Assembly (NCBI GenBank): GCA_022794265.1
Contig: JAAWEK010000008.1
Coordinates: forward strand, 178,248 to 242,247
DNA length: 64,000 bases
Direction of reading: 5' to 3'
Source: Lachnospiraceae bacterium
GTDB lineage: Bacteria > Bacillota > Clostridia > Lachnospirales > Lachnospiraceae
Shown here: positions 8,393 to 17,721 of the stretch, in pieces
How the letters are laid out: each line of letters begins with the position of its first letter
Numbering within the stretch: position 1 is the first letter of the stretch
The notes under the pieces: generated by a model
What the model was told of the DNA's origin: nothing
The model's input: the letters and a program-made list of their open reading frames with translations, nothing else
Databases searched by the model: none
Made by a program: the position numbers and the translations under genes

Positions 8393-10659
8393 TGGATGAA
8401 AATCAGCCGGTTATATTTGGAATCCGCCATCTTTCCCCGGCAGGTGCCTGGCATTTGAGAAAGCTGCTGGATGAAGTTATGCCTCAGATTGTTTTAATAG
8501 AGGGCCCCGGGGATTTTACTGAGGAGCTTCCTTATCTGAACAATAAACTTACAAAACCACCGGTTGCGGTTATGGCATATACCAATGAAACTCCGATTCA
8601 TACCATACTATATCCGTTTGCCGAATATTCTCCGGAATATCAGGCTGTTTTGTGGGCGCATGAAAATCAAAGGGAGTATCGTTTTATTGATTTGCCTTCC
8701 GGTGTGTTTCTGGCATTATCCCGTGCCGCAGGAAAAGAGGAAAATGTAGGAGAAGAGGGAAGTGTGTCGGTCTACCGCAGACTGGATGAACTTGCTGGTG
8801 AAGATACACATGAAACTTTCTGGGAACGGACCATGGAACATTTCAGCGAAGGATACGGGTATTGGAAAGGTGCCAAAGAGTTTGGAAAAAATCTTCGGGA
8901 ACTCACAGAAGGAACAGATAGTGATTATGCAGAGACTCTTGTGCGTGAAGCCTATATGAAACGGCAGATTCAGGAAGTTATATCTTCCGGTATTCAGCCG
9001 GAAAAAATCGTGATAGTAACAGGGGCATATCACGTAGAAGGATTAAAGAGTGATACACCCGGACTAAGTGATGAAGAATTAAAACAGCTTCCTTTTGTGG
9101 AAGTGCAAAAAACATTGATGCCTTATTCCTACTACCGTCTATCTACACGGGCCGGTTATGGAGCAGGAAATAAAGCTCCGGCATATTATAATTTGTTATG
9201 GAAAGGCTTTGTAAGAGGAGAAGCAGACTATGCAGCCCGAAGTTATCTGTCAAAACTCGCGTTCTGGCAGCGCAGAAACGGGAATATGGTTTCCTCTGCA
9301 GAGGTTATTGAGGCGGTCAGGTTATCTTTTTCCCTTGCGGAACTGCATGGATATCGGATTCCCGCACTGCGGGATTTAAGAGATGCGGCAATAACATGTA
9401 TGGGACATGGGAATTTTGGTGAAATTGCCCAGGCAGTTGCCGATACGGAGATTGGAACAGCCATCGGCAATCTTCCCCAGGGAGTCAGCCGTACATCGAT
9501 TCAGAATGATTTCTATCGATTGCTGGAGGAGTTGAATTTAAAGAGATATTGTTCTGTGACGGCAGATGACCTGCATTTGGATCTCAGGGAAAAGCTGACG
9601 GTAAAATCTCAGAAGGCAGCTTTTTTAGATATGGAACGGTCATTTTTTCTTCACAGACTGCGGGTACTGGGAATCTCATTTGTAAATTGGCAGCAGGTGC
9701 AGCAGGAAAAGGCAACCTGGGCAGAGCATTGGGTACTGCGCTGGACACCGGAGGCAGAAATTGAGATAGTGGAAGCACAGTTAAAGGGAGATACGGTACT
9801 TCAGGCGGCATCCTTTCAAATGAAAGAAGAGGTGGAGAAAGGAGAGAGTATTGCTGCCATTGCAAAAATTATAGAAGAATCCTTTTTATGCGGAATGCCG
9901 GATACGGTTAATTATGCCACTGGTGTTTTGCAGAAAATTGCCGTCGAAGCCGGAGCCGTGGAGGAAATTGCCAAAACCGTGCACAGTCTGTCAGTTGTCA
10001 TTCAGTATGGAACGATTCGTAAGATTTCCGGTGAAGCACTGCTTCCGGTAATGGAACAGTTATTTCTGCGTGCATGTCTGCTTTTGCCGGAAAGCTGTGT
10101 TTGTGATGATAATGCTTCCCGTGAAATTATACAGGGGATTCAATTGCTAAACGAAGCAGTACTGCATCATGAATTTCTTTCGGAGGAACGATGGCTGCAG
10201 GTAATGACAGAAATTGCAGACAGGGATGATTTAAATACAAAGATATCCGGTTATGCTGCTGCAATTCTTCTGGAGCGGGGAAAAATTACAAATGCGGAGC
10301 TGGAGGTGAAAGTGGAGCGACGTCTTTCCAAAGGAATTCCTGCTGATTTGGGAGCCGGATGGTTTGAAGGACTTTCCATGAAGAACCGGTATGCACTGAT
10401 TACCCGTATGAGTCTGTGGGAGAGCCTGGACCGTTATCTGAATACCCTGGATGACCAGGAATTTAAACGGGCGCTGTTGTTTCTGCGCCGGGCGTTTGCT
10501 GATTTTACAGCAAGGGAAAAAAGTGATATCGCAGAAAATTTAGGAGAATTGTGGCAGTTAAATCCACAACAGGTCAGTGAAGCAGTGAACACGCCTCTTA
10601 CCAGGGAAGCACAGGATATGCTGGAAGAATTGGAAGATTTTGATTTTGGAGATATTTGA
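8392..10659 (+). CDS. DUF5682-type protein (YehM-like)
   Basis: The 755-residue product opens with PVIFGIRHLSPAGAWHLRKLLD and VLIEGPGDF, the typical start of this uncharacterised family, whose N-terminal part resembles TraB/ChaN-like folds. E. coli YehM is about the same length and also sits between a MoxR ATPase and a VWA gene. KIVIVTGAYHVEGL near residue 205 also fits a TraB-like core. The C-terminal 400 residues are helical and featureless. Start and stop overlap or abut its neighbours. The function is not established; its constant presence with MoxR and VWA genes suggests a core component. Confidence 0.7.
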   Translation: MDENQPVIFGIRHLSPAGAWHLRKLLDEVMPQIVLIEGPGDFTEELPYLNNKLTKPPVAVMAYTNETPIHTILYPFAEYSPEYQAVLWAHENQREYRFIDLPSGVFLALSRAAGKEENVGEEGSVSVYRRLDELAGEDTHETFWERTMEHFSEGYGYWKGAKEFGKNLRELTEGTDSDYAETLVREAYMKRQIQEVISSGIQPEKIVIVTGAYHVEGLKSDTPGLSDEELKQLPFVEVQKTLMPYSYYRLSTRAGYGAGNKAPAYYNLLWKGFVRGEADYAARSYLSKLAFWQRRNGNMVSSAEVIEAVRLSFSLAELHGYRIPALRDLRDAAITCMGHGNFGEIAQAVADTEIGTAIGNLPQGVSRTSIQNDFYRLLEELNLKRYCSVTADDLHLDLREKLTVKSQKAAFLDMERSFFLHRLRVLGISFVNWQQVQQEKATWAEHWVLRWTPEAEIEIVEAQLKGDTVLQAASFQMKEEVEKGESIAAIAKIIEESFLCGMPDTVNYATGVLQKIAVEAGAVEEIAKTVHSLSVVIQYGTIRKISGEALLPVMEQLFLRACLLLPESCVCDDNASREIIQGIQLLNEAVLHHEFLSEERWLQVMTEIADRDDLNTKISGYAAAILLERGKITNAELEVKVERRLSKGIPADLGAGWFEGLSMKNRYALITRMSLWESLDRYLNTLDDQEFKRALLFLRRAFADFTAREKSDIAENLGELWQLNPQQVSEAVNTPLTREAQDMLEELEDFDFGDI

Positions 10660-10669
10660 AAGGTATGAT

Positions 10670-11866
10670 ATGGTTATGAATGATACAGAACGAATGAAAC
10701 GCTGGCGGCTGATTCTTGGTGCAGAAAGCAATGGCAGTTTTGCTTCCATGAATGGGAATGAGGAACTTGCCTTATCTGAAGAACAGGATTTAATGGATCA
10801 GGCGCTGGCGGCGATTTATAATCGAAGTGAATATGGTGGTTTTGGTTCCGGAAGAGGAGCCGGAAACGGGCCTTCCAATCCTCAGATTACCCGGTGGCTG
10901 GGAGATGTACGCACTTTATTTGAAAAAGATTTGGTTACGGTGATACAAGGGGATGCCATGGAGAGGTGCGGACTGCGTCAAATGGTTTTTGAACCGGAAC
11001 TGCTGGAAAATATAGAGCCGGATATCAGCCTGGCATCCACCATTCTTATGCTGAAGGATCAGATTCCAAAACGCTCCAAAGAGAGTGTACGTGCGTTTAT
11101 TGCGAAAATTGTGGAGGAAATCAACAAGTTGTTGGAAGCAGATATCCGTCGTGCCGTGACGGCTGCAATTAACCGACGGAATCATTCGCCGATACCATCT
11201 GCCTCAGCCATGGATTTTCCACTGACGATTCGTAGAAATCTGAAAAATTATAATCCGGAGCTGGGAACCATTGTACCGGAGCATTTTTACTTTTTTGACC
11301 GGACCACCATGGCGGCTTCCAGACAGTGGACTGTTATTCTGGATGTGGACCAGAGTGGTTCCATGGGAGAATCCGTTATATATTCTTCTATTATGAGTTG
11401 TATTCTGGCAAGTATGGCATCCATTCGGACTCATATTGTGGCATTTGATACAAATGTTGTAGATTTAACGGAAAAATGTGAGGACCCAGTGGATTTATTG
11501 TTTGGATTCCAGCTGGGCGGAGGAACGAATATAGAGCGTTCCGTGGCATACTGTGAGAAATTTGTGGAAAATCCGTCCAAAACTTTGTTTTTCCTGATTA
11601 CGGATTTAGAGGAAGGGGGCAATCGGGCTGCTTTGCTGCACAGGCTCCGGGAATTAAAAGAGTCAGGAGTAACTGTAGTGTGTTTACTTGCCATTGCAGA
11701 CGGAGGAAAACCCTACTATGATACACAGATGGCAGAACGGGTGGCAGGATTAAAGATTCCCTGTTTTGCGTGTAATCCCGAAATGCTTCCGGCCCTGCTG
11801 GAGCGGGCATTTAAAGGTCAGAATCTGGAAGCATTCCGGAAAGAATTTGAGAAGAGGAAAAAATAA
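10670..11866 (+). CDS. VWA-domain protein (CoxE/YehP-like)
   Basis: The C-terminal half is a von Willebrand A domain: the MIDAS motif DQSGS at residues 227-231 after strand WTVILDV, a Thr in GGGTNIERS, and Asp in FLITDLEEGG. The first 200 residues are helical with a Gly-rich loop (YGGFGSGRGAGNG). VWA proteins of this group are partners of MoxR ATPases, and the metal site binds an acidic ligand on a client. I chose the ATG at 10670 because AAAGG lies six bases upstream. This is the last gene of the operon. It converges on the reductase gene with only three bases between and no visible terminator. Confidence 0.85.
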   Translation: MVMNDTERMKRWRLILGAESNGSFASMNGNEELALSEEQDLMDQALAAIYNRSEYGGFGSGRGAGNGPSNPQITRWLGDVRTLFEKDLVTVIQGDAMERCGLRQMVFEPELLENIEPDISLASTILMLKDQIPKRSKESVRAFIAKIVEEINKLLEADIRRAVTAAINRRNHSPIPSASAMDFPLTIRRNLKNYNPELGTIVPEHFYFFDRTTMAASRQWTVILDVDQSGSMGESVIYSSIMSCILASMASIRTHIVAFDTNVVDLTEKCEDPVDLLFGFQLGGGTNIERSVAYCEKFVENPSKTLFFLITDLEEGGNRAALLHRLRELKESGVTVVCLLAIADGGKPYYDTQMAERVAGLKIPCFACNPEMLPALLERAFKGQNLEAFRKEFEKRKK

Positions 11867-11869
11867 AGA

Positions 11870-13540
11870 TTACATACATTCCGTGCAGATATATTCGGGA
11901 ACGCTTCTCTCGTTTATCACTGACTCATACAGTCGCCAGCCTCCGGCAAGATTGAAGCACTCATACCCGGAACCGGCCAGCATCCGGCAGGCAATATAGC
12001 TGCGGAGACCGCTATGACAGTGAACATAAACAGGCTTGTCTTTCGGGATTTCTTTCATGCGTTCTCTCAATGAATCTACCGGAATATGAATAAAGCCTTC
12101 AATCCTGCCCCGCTGTACTTCCGTCTGTGTTCTTACATCAAGAAGGGTGACGGTTCCGTCATGGGGCAGTTTTTCAATATCATGCCAGAAAAACTGACGG
12201 ATTTTTCCGGTAATGATATTTTCAGCCACAAAACCCAGCATATTAACGGGATCCTTTGCACTGCCAAAGGGCGGAGCGTAGCAAAGCTCAAGCCCGGTAA
12301 GCTCCGTTATTTTTGCCTCAAAACGGATGGCTGTAGCCAGAACATCCAGGCGTTTATCCACGCCGTCAAATCCAATGATTTGTGCACCGATTATTTTCAG
12401 TGTCTTTTTATCCCACAAAGCTTTGATGGACAGATTGTTTGCACCGGGATAGTAAGCGGCATGGGAACCTGAATAAATATAGGTTTTGTCATAATCGATA
12501 TCCGCCGCTGCCGCATTTTTTTCATTGAGGCCGGTAGTGGCTACTGTCATGTCAAAAAGTTTAAGCACTGCAGAACCCTGGGTTCCCGTATATTGGGAGC
12601 ACAGACCGGCAATATTGTCCGCAGCAATGCGTCCCTGTTTATTGGCGGGACCGGCCAGAGGAATAAATGCAGCAGACTTAGTGATAAAATCCTCTGTTTT
12701 TACAGCATCTCCCACAGCATAGATGTTTTGGATACTGGTTTTCATATATTTATCCACAAGGATGCTGCCACGGCTGTCAGTTTTAATACCACATTTCCGG
12801 GCCAGAGATGTTTCAGGGCGGACGCCGACGGACATAATAATCATTTCAGCATCTATCTTACCCTTTTGTAAAATAACCGTATTCCCTTCAATGGCCTTTA
12901 CACCGTTGTTAAGATACAACCGTATTCCTTTTTCTTTGATATACCGGTGGACATCTGCCGCCATGTCAAAATCAAGAGGAGCGATGAGATGGTTGGCAAG
13001 TTCTATAATGGAAACTTCAAGTCCAGCTTCCCGGAGATTTTCCGCCATTTCTACACCGATATATCCGCCGCCGATTACAACGGCGGATTTTGGCTTTCTG
13101 CTTTCAATATATTCCTTTATTTTTATGGTATCCGGAATATTGCGGAGGGTAAATACGATATCGCTGTCTATTCCGGGGATATCTGGTCTGACCGGCTCTG
13201 CACCGGGAGAAAGAATGAGATAGTCATAGTATTCTTCATAGATATGACCAGTATCCAGATTTTTAACGGTCACCGTTTTAGCTTCAGAGTTAATCTTAAC
13301 TGCTTCGTTTTTTATGCGGACGTCAATATTAAATCTTGATTTAAAACTTTCTGGTGTCTGCAAAGTAAGATTTTTTCTTTCGGTAATCACTCCTCCAATA
13401 TAATACGGCAAACCGCAATTAGCGAAAGAAACATATTCTCCCCGCTCAAAAATTATGATTTCCGCCGATTCATCAAGTCTGCGGAGTCTGGCCGCTGCAG
13501 AGGCGCCGCCTGCAACACCGCCTATTATAACTGTTTTCAT
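11870..13540 (-). CDS. CoA-disulfide reductase with C-terminal rhodanese domain
   Basis: This 556-residue flavoprotein reduces CoA disulfide, or persulfides, with NAD(P)H. The N-terminus has the FAD-binding motif GGVAGGASAAARLRR, and Cys42 in SFANCGLPYYIGG is the single redox-active cysteine that defines this family. A second nucleotide-binding motif, VVIGGGYIGVEMAE, lies near residue 155, and the dimerisation domain follows. The last 100 residues are a rhodanese domain with active-site Cys in VHCHSGLRS. The protein ends in CTEC-M. Such CoADR-Rhd fusions handle persulfide and redox balance in anaerobes. AAAGAGGT precedes the start on the - strand. The gene stands alone, facing the VWA operon. 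Confidence 0.92.
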   Translation of the reverse strand: MKTVIIGGVAGGASAAARLRRLDESAEIIIFERGEYVSFANCGLPYYIGGVITERKNLTLQTPESFKSRFNIDVRIKNEAVKINSEAKTVTVKNLDTGHIYEEYYDYLILSPGAEPVRPDIPGIDSDIVFTLRNIPDTIKIKEYIESRKPKSAVVIGGGYIGVEMAENLREAGLEVSIIELANHLIAPLDFDMAADVHRYIKEKGIRLYLNNGVKAIEGNTVILQKGKIDAEMIIMSVGVRPETSLARKCGIKTDSRGSILVDKYMKTSIQNIYAVGDAVKTEDFITKSAAFIPLAGPANKQGRIAADNIAGLCSQYTGTQGSAVLKLFDMTVATTGLNEKNAAAADIDYDKTYIYSGSHAAYYPGANNLSIKALWDKKTLKIIGAQIIGFDGVDKRLDVLATAIRFEAKITELTGLELCYAPPFGSAKDPVNMLGFVAENIITGKIRQFFWHDIEKLPHDGTVTLLDVRTQTEVQRGRIEGFIHIPVDSLRERMKEIPKDKPVYVHCHSGLRSYIACRMLAGSGYECFNLAGGWRLYESVINERSVPEYICTECM

Positions 13541-13642
13541 ATTTAGTACCTCTTTTCTGATAGAAATTTTTTCTCTGGGTCTGTTCCTGATATTGATTTA
13601 AATTTTATACCCTGATAATACGGAAGAAGATTTTATAATTCA

Positions 13643-13655
13643 GTGACAAAGTCAC
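13643..13655. promoter_or_regulatory. Short palindrome, candidate operator upstream of the reductase gene
   Basis: GTGAC-AAA-GTCAC lies 103 bases upstream of the reductase start, next to TATAAA-like elements on the - strand. The arms are only five bases long, so chance is possible. The sequence does not match a CRP or FNR box. Confidence 0.2.
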
Positions 13656-13772
13656 AGGATATGGTACGGTTCTATAAAACTTTCAAATTATTTACATTTC
13701 CGCCCCCAAAAACTCTTAATATGGAGATATGATGGTTTTGGTTAGCCGAACTGTGTATATGCAGCCGATGAA

Positions 13773-13809
13773 CAGCAGTGAATCCCCCGGGCTTCCACAG
13801 GATTCGCTG
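13773..13809. repeat. GC-rich hairpin in the 13.54-13.98 kb intergenic region
   Basis: GAATCC (13780-13785) pairs with GGATTC (13800-13805) and CAGC (13773-13776) with GCTG (13806-13809), with a three-base bulge and a 14-base loop. The 436-base gap otherwise contains no ORF I can support. It holds the divergent control regions of the reductase and the membrane-protein operon. Confidence 0.3.
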
Positions 13810-13884
13810 CCTACCTCAGCCATACCCCCCAGCCTGTCACCCTCTCTTCGTAATAAAAAATTAATAGATTAATTGTTTCTTGTA

Positions 13885-13893
13885 TGCTATAAT
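13885..13893 (+). promoter_or_regulatory. Extended -10 promoter for the membrane-protein/cdaA region
   Basis: TGCTATAAT at 13885-13893 is a perfect extended -10 element, 84 bases before the first membrane-protein gene. The -35 region is weak, as is usual for extended -10 promoters. Confidence 0.5.
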
Positions 13894-13976
13894 TAGAAAG
13901 CGAGCCTGTAATGGGTTGCTTTGCGTACAAAAAAATAGAATATCATGTTTTATTTCTATAAAATTGAGGTGCCATT

Positions 13977-14429
13977 ATGCTGAATGAAGAGAAAATCAGG
14001 CTGATGACAAAGCTTGCATTATATGAGGAAAAGAAGGGAAAAAAGGCGTTATCAGCAAATAAGTATTTTAGAAACGATTACATAAGCATAAATATGATTA
14101 ATACTGTTTTAACGGTTTCCTTTGCATATCTGCTGGGACTGGTACTCTGGGTGGTTTATAAAGTGGATTACTTTATGCAGGAGATTACCAATATTGACCT
14201 GATTGCTTTGGGAAAACAGGTATTGCTAATTTATGTGATTGTCCTGATTATTTTTCTGTTTATTTCATATGTGGTATATTCAGTCCGGTACCGGAATATG
14301 AAAATAGAAAACCGGGAGTATGCTGACAATTTGAAAGAGTTATATTTAATGTATAAACGGGAAGAAAAACATAAAAACGAATATCGGCCGGGAGGAGATA
14401 GCTCAGATGATGAAAATTTTGGTTTTTAA
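13977..14429 (+). CDS. Small two-helix membrane protein of unknown function
   Basis: The 150-residue product has two predicted membrane helices, at about residues 38-62 (INTVLTVSFAYLLGLVLWVVY) and 74-98 (VLLIYVIVLIIFLFISYVVYS), with a charged N-terminus and a Lys/Glu-rich C-terminus ending in an acidic tail. I do not recognise the family. It overlaps the next membrane-protein gene by 23 bases and lies upstream of cdaA in the same direction, so it may be co-transcribed with the cyclic-di-AMP genes. GAGGTG precedes the start. Confidence 0.7.
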   Translation: MLNEEKIRLMTKLALYEEKKGKKALSANKYFRNDYISINMINTVLTVSFAYLLGLVLWVVYKVDYFMQEITNIDLIALGKQVLLIYVIVLIIFLFISYVVYSVRYRNMKIENREYADNLKELYLMYKREEKHKNEYRPGGDSSDDENFGF

Positions 14430-15351
14430 GGAAAAGTTAAAAAAAATATACAGTACGCATTCGTTGTACATAATACCGGCAATCCGATTTTTAGCGGTAC
14501 TGACTTCACTTCTGGTTATTAATTCCAACATAGGTTTTATGAGTAAACTGGATCATCCGGCGGCTGCGATTTTTATTGCGGCTGTATGTTCTTTTATTCC
14601 TACAGGGATAACAGTTCTGATACTGGCGGTTTTAATTCTGATGAATCTGTATTCGCTGGCAGTGGAGCTGGCAGCGGTAACGCTGATTCTGATGCTGGTG
14701 ATGTTTATCTTGTATTACAGATTTACACCAAAGGACAGCTATGTGCTGATATTGGTACCAGTTTTATTTTTCTTAAAGATACCATATGTGATTCCGCTAA
14801 TTGCGGGTATAATATTAACGCCAGTATCTGTGGTTTCGGTATCATTTGGTATAATATTATATTATATAATGAATTATACCAAAGAAAATGCAGCGCTGAT
14901 TGCCAATTCTTCTGCGGACGCAGGATTGGCCAGAATCGAAAATCTTTTAGACAATATTATTAAAAATAAAGAAATGATGCTTATGATTGTGGTTTTTTCT
15001 CTGGTGCTCATTATGGTGTATGTAATCAGACGGCAGGCCATTGACCATGCACATGTCATTGCCATTGTATCAGGTGGATTAACGGAACTGGTTGCAATTA
15101 TCTGCGCCACTTTTATTATGAATATTGAGAGTGACCCGGTTTGGATGATAGCGGTGCTTGCTGTTTTATGTACCGGCATAGTTTATCTTCTCAATATATT
15201 TATTCTGGCAGTCGATTACAGCCGGACGGAGTATACTCAGTTTGAGGATGATGAATACTATTACTATGTTAAGGCAGTACCGAAGATTAAGGTGACTGCT
15301 CCGGAAGTTAAGGTAAAACATATCAACGTACAGAAAGTGAAACAGAGATAA
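14407..15351 (+). CDS. Polytopic membrane protein of unknown function, upstream of cdaA
   Basis: The 314-residue protein has roughly eight hydrophobic segments and an acidic, Tyr-rich C-terminal tail (FEDDEYYYYVKAV), then a basic, Val/Lys-rich end (KIKVTAPEVKVKHINVQKVKQ). A soluble stretch near residues 165-190 splits the membrane segments. I do not recognise the family. GGAGGAGATAG lies just upstream of the ATGATG start. Its position before cdaA-cdaR suggests a role in the envelope or in cyclic-di-AMP homeostasis, by context only. Confidence 0.7.
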   Translation: MMKILVFKEKLKKIYSTHSLYIIPAIRFLAVLTSLLVINSNIGFMSKLDHPAAAIFIAAVCSFIPTGITVLILAVLILMNLYSLAVELAAVTLILMLVMFILYYRFTPKDSYVLILVPVLFFLKIPYVIPLIAGIILTPVSVVSVSFGIILYYIMNYTKENAALIANSSADAGLARIENLLDNIIKNKEMMLMIVVFSLVLIMVYVIRRQAIDHAHVIAIVSGGLTELVAIICATFIMNIESDPVWMIAVLAVLCTGIVYLLNIFILAVDYSRTEYTQFEDDEYYYYVKAVPKIKVTAPEVKVKHINVQKVKQR

Positions 15352-15446
15352 ATTGTTTGCCTGAAGATGTAATTCATTCGCTTCTGAATCTGTGACCATG
15401 AGTTTCGCAATCGCCTGAAAATAAATAAAACAGAAAGGAGAAAGGC

Positions 15447-16367
15447 ATGCAGGTATTTATACAAAATATTATCACATTTCTTGAGCAATATCTTACAATA
15501 CCTAAATTTTCAGGTACAGATGCAGTGGAAATACTGATAATTGCATTTCTGGTGTATGAAATCATGCTTTGGATAAAGAATACAAGAGCGTGGATGCTGT
15601 TTAAAGGCATTATAATCTTACTTGCATTCGTTCTTCTTGCAACAATTTTTAATCTTACCACAATTCTGTGGATTGCGGATAAAACGTTTAATGTGGGAGT
15701 AATAGCTGCAATCGTGGTATTTCAGCCGGAACTGAGAAGGGCTTTGGAACAGCTGGGACGGAAGAATTTTCTGAACAGCATTTTAAGCTTTGACGAATCC
15801 AAGAATACCAACGAGCGTTTCAGCGACAGAACCGTCAATGAACTGGTAAAGGCAACCTTCGAACTTGCAAAACATAAGACGGGAGCGTTAATGGTCATTG
15901 AGCGGGAAGTCAGACTGGCGGAATATGAGAGAACGGGAATTGATTTGGATGCGGAAATCAGCAATCAGTTATTGATTAATATATTTGAGCATAACACACC
16001 GCTTCACGACGGAGCCATTATTATCAGGGGGAACCGGATAACTTCTGCAACCTGTTATCTGCCTTTATCCGATAATATGGAACTGGGCAAGGAACTGGGA
16101 ACCCGGCACAGAGCCGGAGTGGGAGTCAGCGAGGTTACGGACAGTCTTACAATAATTGTATCCGAAGAAACAGGAAAAGTGTCCCTGGCGCTGGGAGGAA
16201 AACTCATTCGAAGCGTGGACGGAGATGAACTGAGGGCCAGACTGGTTGAGATTCAGAACAAATCCTTTGATACCAAGAGATTCAAGATATGGAAGGGAAG
16301 AAGACATATTCCTTCTGCTGACGGTAAGGAGGCGAAATCGTCAAATGAAAAAAACGCTGACAAATAA
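15447..16367 (+). CDS. cdaA: Diadenylate cyclase CdaA
   Basis: CdaA makes cyclic-di-AMP from two ATP at the membrane. The 306-residue protein has three N-terminal membrane helices (about residues 25-95), a short linker and a DAC (DisA_N) domain. The catalytic signatures DGA (residues 188-190, in LHDGAIII) and RHR (220-222, in GTRHRAG) are both intact. Length and layout are normal for the family. It overlaps cdaR by 23 bases, and cdaA-cdaR-glmM is the conserved Firmicute order. CdaR and GlmM are known modulators of CdaA activity. AAAGGAGAAAGG precedes the ATG. Confidence 0.97.
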   Translation: MQVFIQNIITFLEQYLTIPKFSGTDAVEILIIAFLVYEIMLWIKNTRAWMLFKGIIILLAFVLLATIFNLTTILWIADKTFNVGVIAAIVVFQPELRRALEQLGRKNFLNSILSFDESKNTNERFSDRTVNELVKATFELAKHKTGALMVIEREVRLAEYERTGIDLDAEISNQLLINIFEHNTPLHDGAIIIRGNRITSATCYLPLSDNMELGKELGTRHRAGVGVSEVTDSLTIIVSEETGKVSLALGGKLIRSVDGDELRARLVEIQNKSFDTKRFKIWKGRRHIPSADGKEAKSSNEKNADK

Positions 16368-17709
16368 TATTGCATTAAAGCTGATTTCCCTGTTTTTTGC
16401 AGCGATATTCTGGATTGTTGTGGTTAATGTGGATGATCCGGAAGTAACAAGATCGATTTCGGGAATACCGGTCATTGTTCTGGACGAGGGAGTAATTACA
16501 AATCAAAACCAGGTCTATGAAATTGCTTCCGGGGATATGGTGGCGATTACCGTTACGGGACCCCGCTCTCAGGTGGATAAGATGACAAGGGATGATTTTC
16601 TGGCAGAAGCGCCCTTCAGTGAGAAGTCAAATGTAGATGCGGTTCCGATTTATGTTTCATTTCGCAATTCAAAATATGAAAAGACCTGTGAAATCAACCA
16701 GAAAACACGAACAATGAAACTTCAGGTGGAAAATATTGTATCAAAATCATATGAAATAAATATAAATAAAACTGGAAATGAAATGGCAGGATATATGATC
16801 GGAAAAGAAACACTGTCGCCGTCTACAGTAACAGTAACGGCGCCAGAATCTGTTATCGATATTATCAGCAAAGTTCAGGTAAATCTGGATGCCTCAGGTC
16901 ATACCGAAAGTTTTAGTGAAGAGCTTCCGATTATGTATTATACGGAAACCGGATCGGTAATAACAATGAATGATCATGTGAATGTCAGTGCAAAAACCAC
17001 AAATATAAGTGTGCAGATATATTCTATAAAGGAAGTTCCACTGAAATTTGGCAGTTCCGGAACCGTTGCAGACGGTTATGAACTGGTGGAAATTACAAGT
17101 AATAAACAGACTGTAAAAATTGCGGGAACTGCAGTGGACCAGATTGACAGTATTGAGTTGCCGGAGGAACTGATTAACATTTCAGGTGCAACCCAGGATG
17201 TGGTGGTAAATATTGATGTGGCAGCACAGCTTCCGGCTGGTACGACTCTGGTGGATGAAGAAAACGGTTCGATTGTTACGGTAACCGCAAAGATTGAACA
17301 GTTAGTCCGTCATACCTATAATCTTCCGATCAGTGAAATAGATATGCATAATCTGTCAGAAGAACTTAGGGCGGAATTTATGGAGCAGAGCATCAGTTTC
17401 CGGTTGACGGGACGTCAGTCAGTGCATGATTCCTTTAATATGGGAGATTTAAATGCTTATGTGGATTTGAGAAATGCCAGGGAGGGAATCAATGAGGTAA
17501 TCGTGAGGATGACTGTACCAGAGGGACTAAAACTTAGTTCGGAAGTGAGGGCTAATGTACAGGTAACGGGCATTCAGGCGGAAACCACCAGTCCGCCTGA
17601 GTCAGATACGGAGCCGGAAACCGATACGACGGAAACTTCCGCTCCGTTAAATGAGACGAAAGACAATAGCAGTGAACCGGAAGGTGAAAGTTCGAAAAAC
17701 GAAGAATAG
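16345..17709 (+). CDS. cdaR: CdaA regulator CdaR (YbbR-domain protein)
   Basis: CdaR is a membrane-anchored extracellular regulator of CdaA. After a short basic start comes one membrane helix (ALKLISLFFAAIFWIVVV, about residues 10-28), then about four YbbR-type beta domains and an acidic, Ser/Thr/Glu-rich tail (residues about 410-454). I chose the ATG at 16345, preceded by AAGGAGG, not the longer reading from 16246, which lies inside cdaA. The 23-base overlap suggests translational coupling. The low-complexity acidic tail probably lies outside the cell. Confidence 0.93.
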   Translation: MKKTLTNNIALKLISLFFAAIFWIVVVNVDDPEVTRSISGIPVIVLDEGVITNQNQVYEIASGDMVAITVTGPRSQVDKMTRDDFLAEAPFSEKSNVDAVPIYVSFRNSKYEKTCEINQKTRTMKLQVENIVSKSYEININKTGNEMAGYMIGKETLSPSTVTVTAPESVIDIISKVQVNLDASGHTESFSEELPIMYYTETGSVITMNDHVNVSAKTTNISVQIYSIKEVPLKFGSSGTVADGYELVEITSNKQTVKIAGTAVDQIDSIELPEELINISGATQDVVVNIDVAAQLPAGTTLVDEENGSIVTVTAKIEQLVRHTYNLPISEIDMHNLSEELRAEFMEQSISFRLTGRQSVHDSFNMGDLNAYVDLRNAREGINEVIVRMTVPEGLKLSSEVRANVQVTGIQAETTSPPESDTEPETDTTETSAPLNETKDNSSEPEGESSKNEE

Positions 17710-17721
17710 AAGGTGTGAAGA

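Noticed and set aside
12086-13339. Several + strand open frames opposite the CoA-disulfide reductase gene
   Set aside because: They lie antisense to a complete, motif-rich enzyme, lack ribosome binding sites and show no recognisable domains.
13643-13655. CRP/FNR-type operator at the reductase promoter
   Set aside because: The half-site spacing (TGA-N5-TCA) does not fit the TGTGA-N6-TCACA or TTGAT-N4-ATCAA consensus; kept only as a generic palindrome.
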